Of a stretch of 64,000 nucleotides of DNA, positions 31,741-41,603 are shown in pieces. Made by a program: the position numbers and the translations under genes. Position 1 is the first letter of the stretch. Every line of letters starts with the position of its first letter. The notes under the pieces are model-generated. The model had not been told where the DNA came from, made no database searches, and saw only the letters and a list, made by a program, of their open reading frames with translations. This DNA is from Saccharomycopsis fibuligera x Saccharomycopsis cf. fibuligera (taxonomy: Eukaryota; Ascomycota; Saccharomycetes; Ascoideales; Saccharomycopsidaceae): positions 3,407,501 through 3,471,500 of the forward strand of contig CP012816.1 of NCBI GenBank assembly GCA_001936135.1, given 5' to 3'.

Positions 31741-34659
31741 ATGACTGGGCACACAGCAGACATTGCCTTACCATCACCGCCAGAAACTGTTCTACAGTTT
31801 AATGCTACCGACGAGTATACAGATAATGGGAATAATGCTAACGGTGAATACAAATTCAACAGCTACTATAACAACAGTAACAGCGGAGCCAAAAAATTGC
31901 AAAGGTCACAGAGTAACTCAGAGAAGTTTGTCTCTTCTAGAGCTGCAAAGCGAATGGGTTTCATTGTGAGCCGAAGAGCAGCAGTATCACCAATACCATT
32001 GGGATACATCACTCCTATCAAGAATAAGAACAAAAATGGTGATATTGCCAGTGGACGAATTGATGGTGCTATTCACAATGATAATGAAGCTAGTAACTAC
32101 GGTTATGCAAGCCCAAAACCGTACTCTACTAGCATCAACACCATTCAATCCCCTACAAGTTCTACCCCATCTACTTTCACTATTGGTGATGCCAAAGATT
32201 ACAGCACTACAGATATAGGTGATACGAATGACAGTTATAAGACCTCTGCAAGAAGAAGACCGCGGTACAGCCATGCACATAGTCACACCGAGGCCAACAT
32301 CAGCCGGTCTGACTTTGCGTTTTTCAATTTACAACCAGATCCGAATCTGAATCCGAATCTGAAATCGAGTTTTAGTTCCGCAATATCCATTGGTGCGACA
32401 AAAGTTGCTGATACTAGTGGTATTACTAGTAGTGTCGTGACAGCGGGCACCTCCAGCCCTCAAAAAGATGAAACAATAAGCCCAAGGTTTCAGCTCACAG
32501 CAAATGAATCCACAAAAAACCAAAGCAATAGCAAGGATAAAATCAACAATAGTAGCGCGGTAGAGTCAGCTCCTAGTTCAAGAAAAGGAAGCAGCAACAG
32601 CTTGACTGCATTGCTTACCAATAATGAAAACTCCGCTGGTTCTGAAAGTGATACTTTTGAGGGAAAAAAGTTTTCTTTGCCCAACCAGAGTCAAAGCAGT
32701 TATACTTACTATAACAAAAGCAATAAGAGTAATGCCATAAAAGACAATGACGGTAGCGTTGATCATAAAGTATTACAATATAATCATGTACGAGCAAAGA
32801 GCATAGATAATGTACACATGTGTTCCACTTCAAACTTACTGCGAATTGGTACGCCAATGTCAACGTCAATGTCTTCATCAATATCACCGTTATCATCTGC
32901 AACGTCACTTAAATCCTATTCAGCATCCACATCACCCTCATTATCCCAAAGAGCCACATTTGGTCATGAACAAAGCAAAGTGAAAACGAAGATCAAAACA
33001 GCAATAAAGAAAAAGGAAAATATTGGAGCATCATTAGACAAGACCGATGAGTATTTTCATCGGTTATCAATCTTGCCCGAGTTGCCACCACAAAACAAAG
33101 ATAAAAAGGAGCAAGGAAACAAAAAGTCTCAAGTATTGAAATTTTCAAGGAAGTTGTTGTTTGCTTTTAGTGAGCTTTACTCAGCTTTAAAGAAATACAA
33201 TTTGATCAATAATACTCAGTCAAGGTTAAGAGACAAGATGATTGCGATGTTGTTGCTTTCTAAAAGGAGGATCAATGCATTAGTTGAAGCACTAGAAAAG
33301 TCCGAAAAGTTTGAGCACTTTGGTGATCATAGTAATGATGGTAATGCCAACAGCAATAACAATAGTATAGCATCTATCAAAACCAAAGTTGCAGTAGAAC
33401 TGAAAGAAAAAACAAATTTAATTTTGCAAAGCGTAATTAGCAACATATCACTATTCAAACAAATGATCACCCTAATGGTAGATAACATTCACTCAATGAC
33501 GGACAAATCGGATGTTTGTTTCGTTAGGGTACTTTTATTAGCAATTTATGGTTGCCATAGTGAAATTTATAATGCTTATATGATGACATTTCCAAATTTG
33601 GAAAAGTTGGGTAAAGGTAGAGAAAGGCATAATTTGCAACAGCAACAGCAACAGCAACAGCAAATGCAAATACAAAGAGAACAGCAGCAAAAAAAGCAAC
33701 AGAAAAACTTTCAACATAAGAGAGGGGTTTCAATGCAACAAGAGATGAAAACTGTGGCGCGAATGGAAAGCGGGCCTACGAGTGCCAATATGTACAACAA
33801 TAATCCATTCCTAGTTTCAAACAATAATTCATATATGAAAAATACTTTCTCAAAGAATACCCGTACTACCGAAACCGTGTGTGCAGCACCTACCCTTACT
33901 AAAGTAATGACTCTCAATGAAAACAGCATCAATCATGCTAGTGGTAATAATAGGGTCAGTTTTCAAGATGTGAAACTTTATGATAGCACCAAATTTGCAA
34001 TAGAAATGATTCAAAAAGTATCAATGACAATTGTTGAAATTTTAAATCGTAAAAAAAGCGACTGTAAAGATGAAGGTAAGCACATATTCAACTCTGGAGT
34101 TTCTGATTATTTAAAGCAACTGCAACAAGTGCAAAAGCTGGCACATGACACTGAAAGATTGAAGTTATTGTGCCAATCTGTTTCTGCTACAGTTATGCGA
34201 CTCAATGATACTCTTTCTATTCTCATTACTGATCCAGAAACTCTGGATTTTAATACAAACACATATATTAAGGTCAATGCTGATGCAACCTCGAGCCAAA
34301 GCTCTAGTACAAGCCCCCAAGAAGAAGCCAAAGAAATTACCAGCAATGATAACAATTATCACAATCCCAATAACCAAAGCGTATTCGCGCCAACAAGGCA
34401 ACAATCCAAAATGGCATTATTTGGCAACATTGAATTTTTAGTACATACAGTAATTGATATTTTAAGCACTGCAAAGCAATTGATGCCAGAGATTCCTGAA
34501 ATTTCAACTTTAAGAGCAGATATGTCATCATTGTCAAAAGTGGCCAAAGTTTTGATCAATATTATGGAATTAAGTCCTGTAAAGTTATTGCATCGGGAAA
34601 AGCAGCAGAGCCTAGTGGGTAGCGGTGGAGGTATTAAAGTTGGCGAAAACTTTATCTGA
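31741..34659 (+). CDS. SOG2-domain-like protein, paralogue A
   Basis: 972 residues. Residues 1-430 are disordered and Ser/Asn/Thr-rich. The conserved part starts with YFHRLSILPELPP (about 437), then KFSRKLLFAFSELYSALKKY, LSKRRINALVEALEKSEKF, NISLFKQMITLMVDNIH and CFVRVLLLAIYGCHSEIYNA. A Gln-rich insert follows (about 635-660), then IEMIQKVSMTIVEILN, ERLKLLCQSVSATVMRLNDT and STLRADMSSLSKVAKVL. The RLS-LPE motif and helix order recall the C-terminal domain of Sog2, a scaffold of the RAM (Cbk1-Mob2) morphogenesis network, but no leucine-rich repeats are present as in true Sog2. Gene B at 37644 has the same blocks in the same order. Family call is from memory of the motif; function is not known. 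Confidence 0.6.
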   Translation: MTGHTADIALPSPPETVLQFNATDEYTDNGNNANGEYKFNSYYNNSNSGAKKLQRSQSNSEKFVSSRAAKRMGFIVSRRAAVSPIPLGYITPIKNKNKNGDIASGRIDGAIHNDNEASNYGYASPKPYSTSINTIQSPTSSTPSTFTIGDAKDYSTTDIGDTNDSYKTSARRRPRYSHAHSHTEANISRSDFAFFNLQPDPNLNPNLKSSFSSAISIGATKVADTSGITSSVVTAGTSSPQKDETISPRFQLTANESTKNQSNSKDKINNSSAVESAPSSRKGSSNSLTALLTNNENSAGSESDTFEGKKFSLPNQSQSSYTYYNKSNKSNAIKDNDGSVDHKVLQYNHVRAKSIDNVHMCSTSNLLRIGTPMSTSMSSSISPLSSATSLKSYSASTSPSLSQRATFGHEQSKVKTKIKTAIKKKENIGASLDKTDEYFHRLSILPELPPQNKDKKEQGNKKSQVLKFSRKLLFAFSELYSALKKYNLINNTQSRLRDKMIAMLLLSKRRINALVEALEKSEKFEHFGDHSNDGNANSNNNSIASIKTKVAVELKEKTNLILQSVISNISLFKQMITLMVDNIHSMTDKSDVCFVRVLLLAIYGCHSEIYNAYMMTFPNLEKLGKGRERHNLQQQQQQQQQMQIQREQQQKKQQKNFQHKRGVSMQQEMKTVARMESGPTSANMYNNNPFLVSNNNSYMKNTFSKNTRTTETVCAAPTLTKVMTLNENSINHASGNNRVSFQDVKLYDSTKFAIEMIQKVSMTIVEILNRKKSDCKDEGKHIFNSGVSDYLKQLQQVQKLAHDTERLKLLCQSVSATVMRLNDTLSILITDPETLDFNTNTYIKVNADATSSQSSSTSPQEEAKEITSNDNNYHNPNNQSVFAPTRQQSKMALFGNIEFLVHTVIDILSTAKQLMPEIPEISTLRADMSSLSKVAKVLINIMELSPVKLLHREKQQSLVGSGGGIKVGENFI

Positions 34660-35002
34660 AGTCAAAATTATTTATCATTAGGATGAATAATTGAAGTGTG
34701 TGTATTAAGAAGAAATTATCTTGTGCATTTGCATTGTTTTCGACAGTCCAGTTTGTTACAAGATTAGCTTGAGGGAAGTTATGCATGTTGGAAATAACAG
34801 TTGTGATATTAAGTATGAAAGGTTGTATACGGCCGCGCGGATATTCATAGGCACAGCAAATATCTATTTGGTTCATAATAGAGTTGATATCGAAGTCGAT
34901 GCTGAGTAGCAGAGTCTTAGTGACATTTTATTCGTCTATTCGATACGTTGCGAAATACCAACTTATATTGACACGATAAAAATATCTTCTAATATGTTAG
35001 GT

Positions 35003-35044
<42 letters not shown>

Positions 35045-36136
35045 TCTCCCCTTCCTTTCTGGAGAGCTCTGGGCTCTAAGATGCAATACTTTACGTTAAT
35101 GATTTATGATTAATGATTTTAATTCTTTTATTTTTTTTTTTATTATTATCTTTTATCTTTCCAACAGTTCAATGTTAACAGAGTCGTAGCCATCCTTTGT
35201 AAAAGTTATCAAATTTTAGTATCTTCTCACATTGACATTCAAGATCAATGATAAACACATGTCGTACTTAAAGCGGCCCTTGACGTGGGAAATTGTTAAT
35301 AAGGCTATGGAGAAGCTTTTGTGATCGAGAGCACACAGAAGTATCGTATGCTTGTAATTAGTACATTGAAAGAGAGTTTTTCTTTTCGCTTGAATCAAAT
35401 TTGATTAAAAATTTCTTGCTTTTCGTCTGTTTTAAATTCATGTTATTAGACACTAGAAGTCTAAAACGTCACGCATTAATGACATAATATTGACATAATT
35501 TGGCTATTCTAAGCCATATGGAACATTGCAGAGGTGAGATTCCATACCCCAATCAGTCCCAAATTATAATTTGGATTTGTTCAGGTACCCAATTGGGGAA
35601 CTTGAAGGATTAATAAGGGTGGTGTAAGGTTTGAGCCTAAATTTTGCTGAATACTGTAACATTTGTCGAGGCCCGGAAATCGGTGCTGGTTTATTAAGCT
35701 CGTACCGTTTATGGAATTATACCTCACTGGCCTATATATTTGCAAAAATGAAAATAACCTTGTAAACATATATGCCGAACTCACATCTAGGCTTATCTAG
35801 AAGAATTTTTCAGTTTTGATTATTAAAAAGTATTTTGTGGGTTTCTCGCTAAAGACATATCAGCCTACATTATAATCATAACTGAAATCATCATCAAATA
35901 ATTATTACCGCATGAACAATTCTAATACAAACTAAATCGAGCTACAAATGGGGGGAAAGCTGGTTTCATTAATATCAACTCTAGTAACCTTTATATTGAC
36001 TGCAATAGAATGTGTAATGATAATGGTCTATAATATATTCTCTTCGTGCCTCTATCGAAAATTAAACGATAAAAAGAAAAACCTAAAACTGAATATTTAA
36101 TGCAAAATCCGTCACCCAAAATCCGTCATTCTTCAT
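34660..36136. other. Convergent intergenic region between SOG2-like A and ARO7
   Basis: About 1.48 kb, AT-rich, with a T38 run (35005-35042). No open frame above background and no RNA motif recognised. Confidence 0.55.
35005..35042. repeat. T(38) homopolymer
   Basis: Uninterrupted run of 38 T in convergent intergenic DNA. Confidence 0.95.
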
Positions 36137-36913
36137 TTACTCATCTTCTAATCTTCTCAAAAGATAATCAATTTCAACTTTTTTGGTCAACGGGATAACC
36201 CAGTCTCTGTAAATTTTCACCAAAACTTCTGGTTTCACTTTACTTTGTTGATTTTGCGTGGTTCTCATTAATGGATCAGTACCATAAGCAATAGCCTTTT
36301 GAGTCAACCTTTGCAAGATTTTTTCCTCCACTGCGGTATTAGTTATGGCAGCATGTAAACCGTCAATATCCTTTCGCTTGATAAGTTCAGTAAATTTCTC
36401 CTTTTCATTGACGAATTTGGCTTCAGCGACAAATTTACCAAAATGGATTCTTCTACTCAAACTTTGCAAACAATCAATGTCGGTCAAAGTACAACTGCCC
36501 AAGTTTTCTAGCTGTTCACCGGGAGCAACGCTGATCTGTGGAGCAATTTGTTTGATGTAATATTCTTTGATTTCGTCATTTACCGTAATTTCATCAGCAT
36601 AAGAGGCAAGAATCTTAGGGTAGTTGATTGGTGGCAATATTGGGTCAAGTAACTGATCAGGGAAAAATGGGGTCTCGTCAGGAGCTTGGTATCTTCTTAG
36701 TTGCGATTCATTGCGCTCTTTTTGCAAAAGAGCAAATTCAACAAATGAGCCGTCGAAATTAGGAATAGGAAATTTATTTTTTTCATAAACCAGCGGAGTA
36801 GAATAAAATTGTGAACGTTCGATAAAATTGAAGATTATTGTGTCTTCAAGACGGACAAGAGCCGCTCTGATGTTGTTCAAGTCAAGAACGGTGTTTGGAT
36901 TAAGAAAGTCCAT
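36137..36913 (-). CDS. ARO7: Chorismate mutase
   Basis: 258 residues from ATG 36913, close to the 256 of S. cerevisiae Aro7. The product opens MDFLNPNTVLDLNNIRAALV (MDFTKPETVLNLQNIRDELV in baker's yeast), followed by EDTIIFNFIERSQF, PNFDGSFVEFAL, PDETPFFPD, INYPKILA, IECLQSLSRRIHFGKFVAEA-type sequence (here DIDCLQSLSRRIHFGKFVAE), NTAVEEKILQRLT and VEIDYLLRRLEDE. Active-site and effector residues are in the expected helices (Arg in NNIRAAL, Arg and Lys in SRRIHFGKF). It converts chorismate to prephenate for Phe and Tyr synthesis, activated by Trp and inhibited by Tyr in the yeast family. The frame stays open for 67 further codons upstream, but without an ATG. The gene lies between two SOG2-like paralogues. 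Confidence 0.97.
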   Translation of the reverse strand: MDFLNPNTVLDLNNIRAALVRLEDTIIFNFIERSQFYSTPLVYEKNKFPIPNFDGSFVEFALLQKERNESQLRRYQAPDETPFFPDQLLDPILPPINYPKILASYADEITVNDEIKEYYIKQIAPQISVAPGEQLENLGSCTLTDIDCLQSLSRRIHFGKFVAEAKFVNEKEKFTELIKRKDIDGLHAAITNTAVEEKILQRLTQKAIAYGTDPLMRTTQNQQSKVKPEVLVKIYRDWVIPLTKKVEIDYLLRRLEDE

Positions 36914-37643
36914 GCTGGGACTTGTATGTTTTTTATTGTTATGGTTGTTGTTGTCGTTTCTGTTAATGAACTTCTTCTTTTTGTAAGCACGCAAGAGATA
37001 TAGCTCTATAAGTGAAATTAATAGGCTGCCTGCTAGTGCCGATAGAAAATGACTGTAGAATGGAATGGTGGATAGTGATGAAGATGTACGTACAGCTCCT
37101 GGAGCCAACTCCACAAACTACGTTCGTCACTCTGGTGATAGCGCTTATAGTATTTAAATCGATAACAAATTTTCCGAGGGGTTATCCGGGCATCTATGCT
37201 GAATCTACTGCGGGTGACGCTTGATTTCGGTGATCGCCAAGCGTACTGCGATCTCTGGTTGGAACAACCGCAACAACAATAACAGCAGCAGCGACGATAC
37301 CTAGGACAATAAACAAAAATACAGATATAGACACCACCACTACCACCACCACCACCGTCTACGTACACACACACACCTCCACCGCCTTTAAATCACTTTT
37401 CGCTTTTCTAACAGGTTCACCTTCAAAGGAGACAGCTTTTTTGTCTCCAGCACAACCAAATTAAAACACAGATCGCACTAGTTCTAGTACTGCATCCCAG
37501 GAACTAATTCATCATTTACTGGCTCCACACTCTCGTACTTTTTATCCCTGCTTACCTCAGGTTTGCTTACAAAGGTTTTACAAATTCACAAAGTATACAC
37601 ATAGTACGCTCGAAGCATCGGAAACTTTAAACCAATACTGAAT
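36914..37643. promoter_or_regulatory. Bidirectional promoter between ARO7 and SOG2-like gene B
   Basis: 730 bp between divergent start codons. It contains a (CCA)n run at about 37329-37357 and a short (AC)n at about 37365-37376. I found no TGACTC Gcn4 site, although ARO7 is an amino-acid biosynthesis gene. The first 200 bp are open in frame with ARO7 and rich in hydrophobic codons but lack an ATG. Confidence 0.5.
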
Positions 37644-38894
37644 ATGAACAATATTGCTGGACCTCCCAGCAGCGGAGCAGCTTTAGAGCGCACCCGAAGT
37701 CTACTTGAGACCAACGGCGTGCCTCCAAGATCATCTAAACGGAAGGCCTTTCTCAATGGTACCGCCGCAGCTGGCAGTGGACCTGGAAATGGAGCAGCAA
37801 CAGGAGCTGGCGCTGCAACTACGATAAGCGTCAATGATAGCTCAAATAACAATTATGATAACACCAATAGTGAATCTGGTGCAGATAGCAACACCGTCAA
37901 AGAAAAATTAAAGCAGGATATTAGTAGCACTAATAATAATTATTACAATGGTAGCAACAGTAGCTTGAATGCAAATATGGGCAACATAGATTTTGCGAAT
38001 GGTAACTTTGGCATAAGCAGCAAGAAATCAGAATCGCATTTACCATCAATGAACGCAAGTCATCCTCAATTGCAGAAAACTGCTAGTGAAACATTGCTAA
38101 GTTCAAGAAGAATGAGGGCCAACACAGTGGGGCTATTAGCCAAGTCACTGCATACAAATTCGTCATCTAGCGGTTTCTTCTCGGGTAATAATTCAACATC
38201 GCCCTTACCGTCTTCATCAAATCACCCTAACGGCACCACCAGCAGTGGTGCTACTGGTGATACTGCTAACTTGGAAAAATCTAATGCGTATTTTAGACGA
38301 TTGTCTACCTTACCGGAAAAAAAACCAAACCCAAAGCAGAAACATAAAATCACATATGTTTCGCGGAAATTGCTATTTTCTTTTAGTGAGATTTATTCAG
38401 CATTGAAACGGTTCAATATCATTGGTAATAATGATAGGGCAGTACAAGAGCGTATGGCAGTGATTTTATCCCAGGCTAAACGGCAAATCAATCATTTAGT
38501 AGAAGTATTAGAAAATGTTGAAGATAAAGATGGTGGAAACAACAACAACACTAATAACGAAGAGATGACTATGCTGTTTCCAAGATCACCAGAAGTGATT
38601 TGCAGAGTGATAAAAAAAAACATTGCTGTTTTTAAGGATGTGATGTTTTTCCTAGGTGAGAATTTAGCATTATTTACTGATAAAGCTGATGTTTGTTTTA
38701 TTCGAATGTTATTGCTTTCAATATTTGGATGTTATAATGAATTGTACAATGCATGGAGTCTGCTTAGTCTGAATAGTGAGAATTTGGGTAAGAATAATAA
38801 GACGTTGCAACAAAAAAATCACAACCAAGCGCGGGTACAAACAGAACAACAACAGCCAGAACAACAACAGCCAGAACAACAACAGCCAGAACAA

Positions 38895-38939
<45 letters not shown>

Positions 38940-39035
38940 ACTCAACCAGAAACACAAGCTCAAACTCAAGACCAGCAAGTACCGATACCAATACCTATAC
39001 CAACATCACTACCACCGCCACAACAGCAGCAACAA

Positions 39036-39089
<54 letters not shown>

Positions 39090-39770
39090 TCATCACAATC
39101 AGACACATCATCACAACACCAACAAAACATTGAACAGAAACATCAAATATTAGCATCTTCACAACTAAGTATCCCTGTTGGCAGCACCAAGTCTCATTTA
39201 GCCGGTGCGCGTATTAGTATTGTTGATCCAAAAGATGACAAGTTGTACGCTAGTTCGCAAACCGCAATTACTACGGTGCAAAAAGTAAGTAAGCTGATTA
39301 TTGAAATTTTCAGTAAAAACAGCACCAAAGAACTAATGAATAACAAAAACGTGGCGAGAGTGGAAGAGCTATTGAATGCTTGTGATAAGATTAAGGAAGT
39401 GGCAAGGAAGTTGAACTCGACTCTCGCATTACTTACCAGTAACGGTAACGGTAACATTGCTGGAAATGTTGCAAATGGACACGGCAGAGCTGTAGGAAGC
39501 GAAGAGCAATACTACAGCTACATTAAAGAGCAAGAAAAACACAAACGGGCCTTCTTGGTAGATATTGATAATTTTGTCACTAATGTGATTGCCATATTGG
39601 GATTACTGAAAGACATGATGAGCGAATTTCCAGAACTTTATGGCTTGAGGCTGGATATGTCGTTGCTCTCCAAGAACGCAAAAGGGCTTATATCGATTTT
39701 CAAGCCTGAGCCCAAGGAGGCGGCGCTGGTGCTGGTGCTGGTGCTGCAAAATCAGAACCAGGCTCTTTGA
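37644..39770 (+). CDS. SOG2-domain-like protein, paralogue B
   Basis: 708 residues. A disordered Ser/Asn-rich N-terminus (1-215) precedes YFRRLSTLPEKKPN (about 214), YVSRKLLFSFSEIYSALKRF, LSQAKRQINHLVEVLENVED, NIAVFKDVMFFLGENLALF and CFIRMLLLSIFGCYNELYNA. Two Gln tracts (about 394-435 and 457-480) interrupt the middle. Then come ITTVQKVSK, IIEIFSKNST and LRxDMSLLSKNAKGLISIF (x from CTG). Each block matches paralogue A. The C-terminal codons 39726-39746 alternate CTG and GTG four times, read as Ser-Val repeats in this clade. CTG at 39294, 39606 and 39651 aligns with Thr, Ala and Ala of paralogue A. No leucine-rich repeats; function unknown, RAM-pathway link only suggested. Confidence 0.6.
38847..39089. 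repeat. CAA/CAG repeats encoding two Gln tracts in SOG2-like gene B
   Basis: Two long CAA/CAG tracts separated by a Pro/Ile/Thr linker; the first begins with tandem copies of a CAGCCAGAACAACAA unit (Gln-Pro-Glu-Gln-Gln). Confidence 0.85.
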
Positions 39771-40814
39771 GGCTGGGAAAGGAAACTTGTGGTCTGGTCT
39801 GCTTGTATATACCTGTCGAGTTTGGTGAATAGCTTACCTATAAACGCCATGTCGTACTATTTCCATATGTGTTTATATGTATCAACGCATAAAGCTATAA
39901 ACATGATGTATACACAGGATGCATGGTAGACAGTACGCTCCTAATTGCCTATAGTCCACGCCGAGCGTTCCACACCGAGCGTTTGTAGATTGGCGAGATC
40001 AAGAGTAACCTCAAAACCGAAATCAAAGTCAAGATTCTAGACCACGACCTCGACCTCAGCCTCAACTCAGCTCAGCTCAGCTCGGCCCGGACGTCAAGGC
40101 AGTCTATTCATTACAAAATGCTCTCCACACACTACATAACAGCACGGCGTATCGCTGCTGCCTGTGCACCGTGCATTATAATGGGCATTTTTATCAGTTG
40201 CCTCTAATCAAAGTATCGGCCTATAGCATACTCCTTCTGTTAATCTAAATCAAAGCACACTATCATATATTAAATTTATGGAGAAAAGTCGGCGAAACTG
40301 CAAAAAATCCGCACCATGCAGAACAAAGCAGCGCAATACATTTTCTTGCGCGTTACTGCGTCGGTATCGCAGTATCTCAATCAGCCATTCTCCCAACATT
40401 CAAATATTGCTCGTCCAAATCAAACGTTCGTCCTTGGAACCTATCTCAGGGAGCCTTTTGCTGCGAAGCTGACTGTGGGTCCATCTGTCAAGATGGCGTT
40501 AGCTGGCCGTTAGCAGCAGCAGCAGCAGCAGCGTGTGCTGTGTGTATATACAACCTGTGCACGTAGAGACGGCAGCTACAGTTCGCCAGGGTAGAAAACC
40601 TAGCACTGGTGGGCGAAACTTCAGTGGTTAATTTCTCAACTTCCGCCACTAGAGGCTTTCAATAAAAGAGCTTCATGGCCGACAAGTAATTGTACATCCG
40701 TCACTGTATATGCACTCAGTCCGCCGGTCTATAGATTGGCGGAGGAGGGTCCAGCCGTTCGGTTAGTCCGTTGATTGTAGTTCTGTTGCTTTTCCTTTTC
40801 CTTTTCTTTTTCTT

Positions 40815-40857
40815 TTATCGGGACCGCATGCAATGCTGCTTATCTTCCCTTGATAAG
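40815..40857. promoter_or_regulatory. GATA-factor sites upstream of DUR3
   Basis: TTATC (40815-40819), CTTATC (40839-40844) and GATAAG (40852-40857) lie within 43 bp, the last two as an inverted pair; another TTATC is at 41111-41115. GATAAG is the site of Gln3/Gat1-type factors that switch on urea and other poor-nitrogen uptake genes. The cluster is about 480 bp upstream of DUR3. Confidence 0.65.
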
Positions 40858-41132
40858 CCAATTGTCCTGCGTATTCGGCAATCTTACAATATCCAGCTTT
40901 ATAGACAGCATCTACGCTAGCACATGCAGAGCTGCTGCTCTCAAATCGAGAGCCCTCCGGCGATGAGCGACGTTGCTGTACAGGCGGGGCCATACAGTGT
41001 TCCTTGTGACTAAGTAATCGAGTAGCTGACTGATTGCCAAGCTAAGCGAACCATTAAAATTTCACCTCAATGTGTTGTGCCCTATTGTATGGCTGGGCCA
41101 AAGCCTGTCTTTATCTCCATACAGGTATCGTT

Positions 41133-41136
<4 letters not shown>

Positions 41137-41167
<31 letters not shown>
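41137..41167. repeat. T(31) homopolymer
   Basis: Uninterrupted run of 31 T in the DUR3 promoter, between the GATA sites and the TATA box. Confidence 0.95.
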
Positions 41168-41169
<2 letters not shown>

Positions 41170-41338
41170 TTCCATTCGTATATATAGCCAGTGCCTCCCC
41201 CTTGGTTTCGTGGTGATTTTGCAACAGTTGTAGTCTCTTCCTGCTGACATCAGCTTACCCTTCGCGACAGTTAGTCATATATACCTTCCCAGGCTGTCTT
41301 AAACACTACACACCGCCCAAAAACTTCAATTTCGAAAA

Positions 41339-41566
41339 ATGTCACTTGAGATCTCCCTTTCTCAGGGCGTCGGTTACGGCGTGGTGGTAGGCGTGGGTTT
41401 TGCCTTTTCTTTAGGGATGATCCTCACCACCTTGGTGCTCAGAAGATACCAAAAGGAAATCATTACTGCTGAAGAATTTGCTACTGCTGGCAGAAGCGTC
41501 AAGACTGGGTTGGTTTCTGCTGCAGTTGTTTCGTCTTGGTGTTGGGCCGCTACTTTGTGCGTATTA

Positions 41567-41603
<37 letters not shown>

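Larger units (their letters stand above)
39771..41338. other. SOG2-like B 3' flank and DUR3 promoter
   Basis: About 1.57 kb. A CTCAG pentamer repeat lies at about 40063-40083, a GCA/CAG run at about 40514-40532, GATA sites at 40815-40857 and near 41111, a T31 run at 41137-41167, and a TATATATAG box near 41178-41187, about 155 bp upstream of the DUR3 ATG. Short open frames here have no recognisable features. Confidence 0.6.

Noticed and set aside
36914-37114. 67-codon open extension upstream of ARO7, with a hydrophobic stretch and a basic KKKK
   Set aside because: It has no ATG, begins just after a TAG stop, and Aro7 orthologues start at the MDF position. I found no upstream exon with a good donor that would join in frame.
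40763-40993. 76-codon minus-strand ORF in the DUR3 promoter
   Set aside because: Overlaps the GATA-site cluster and is driven by a purine-rich low-complexity tract encoding Lys/Arg/Gly.
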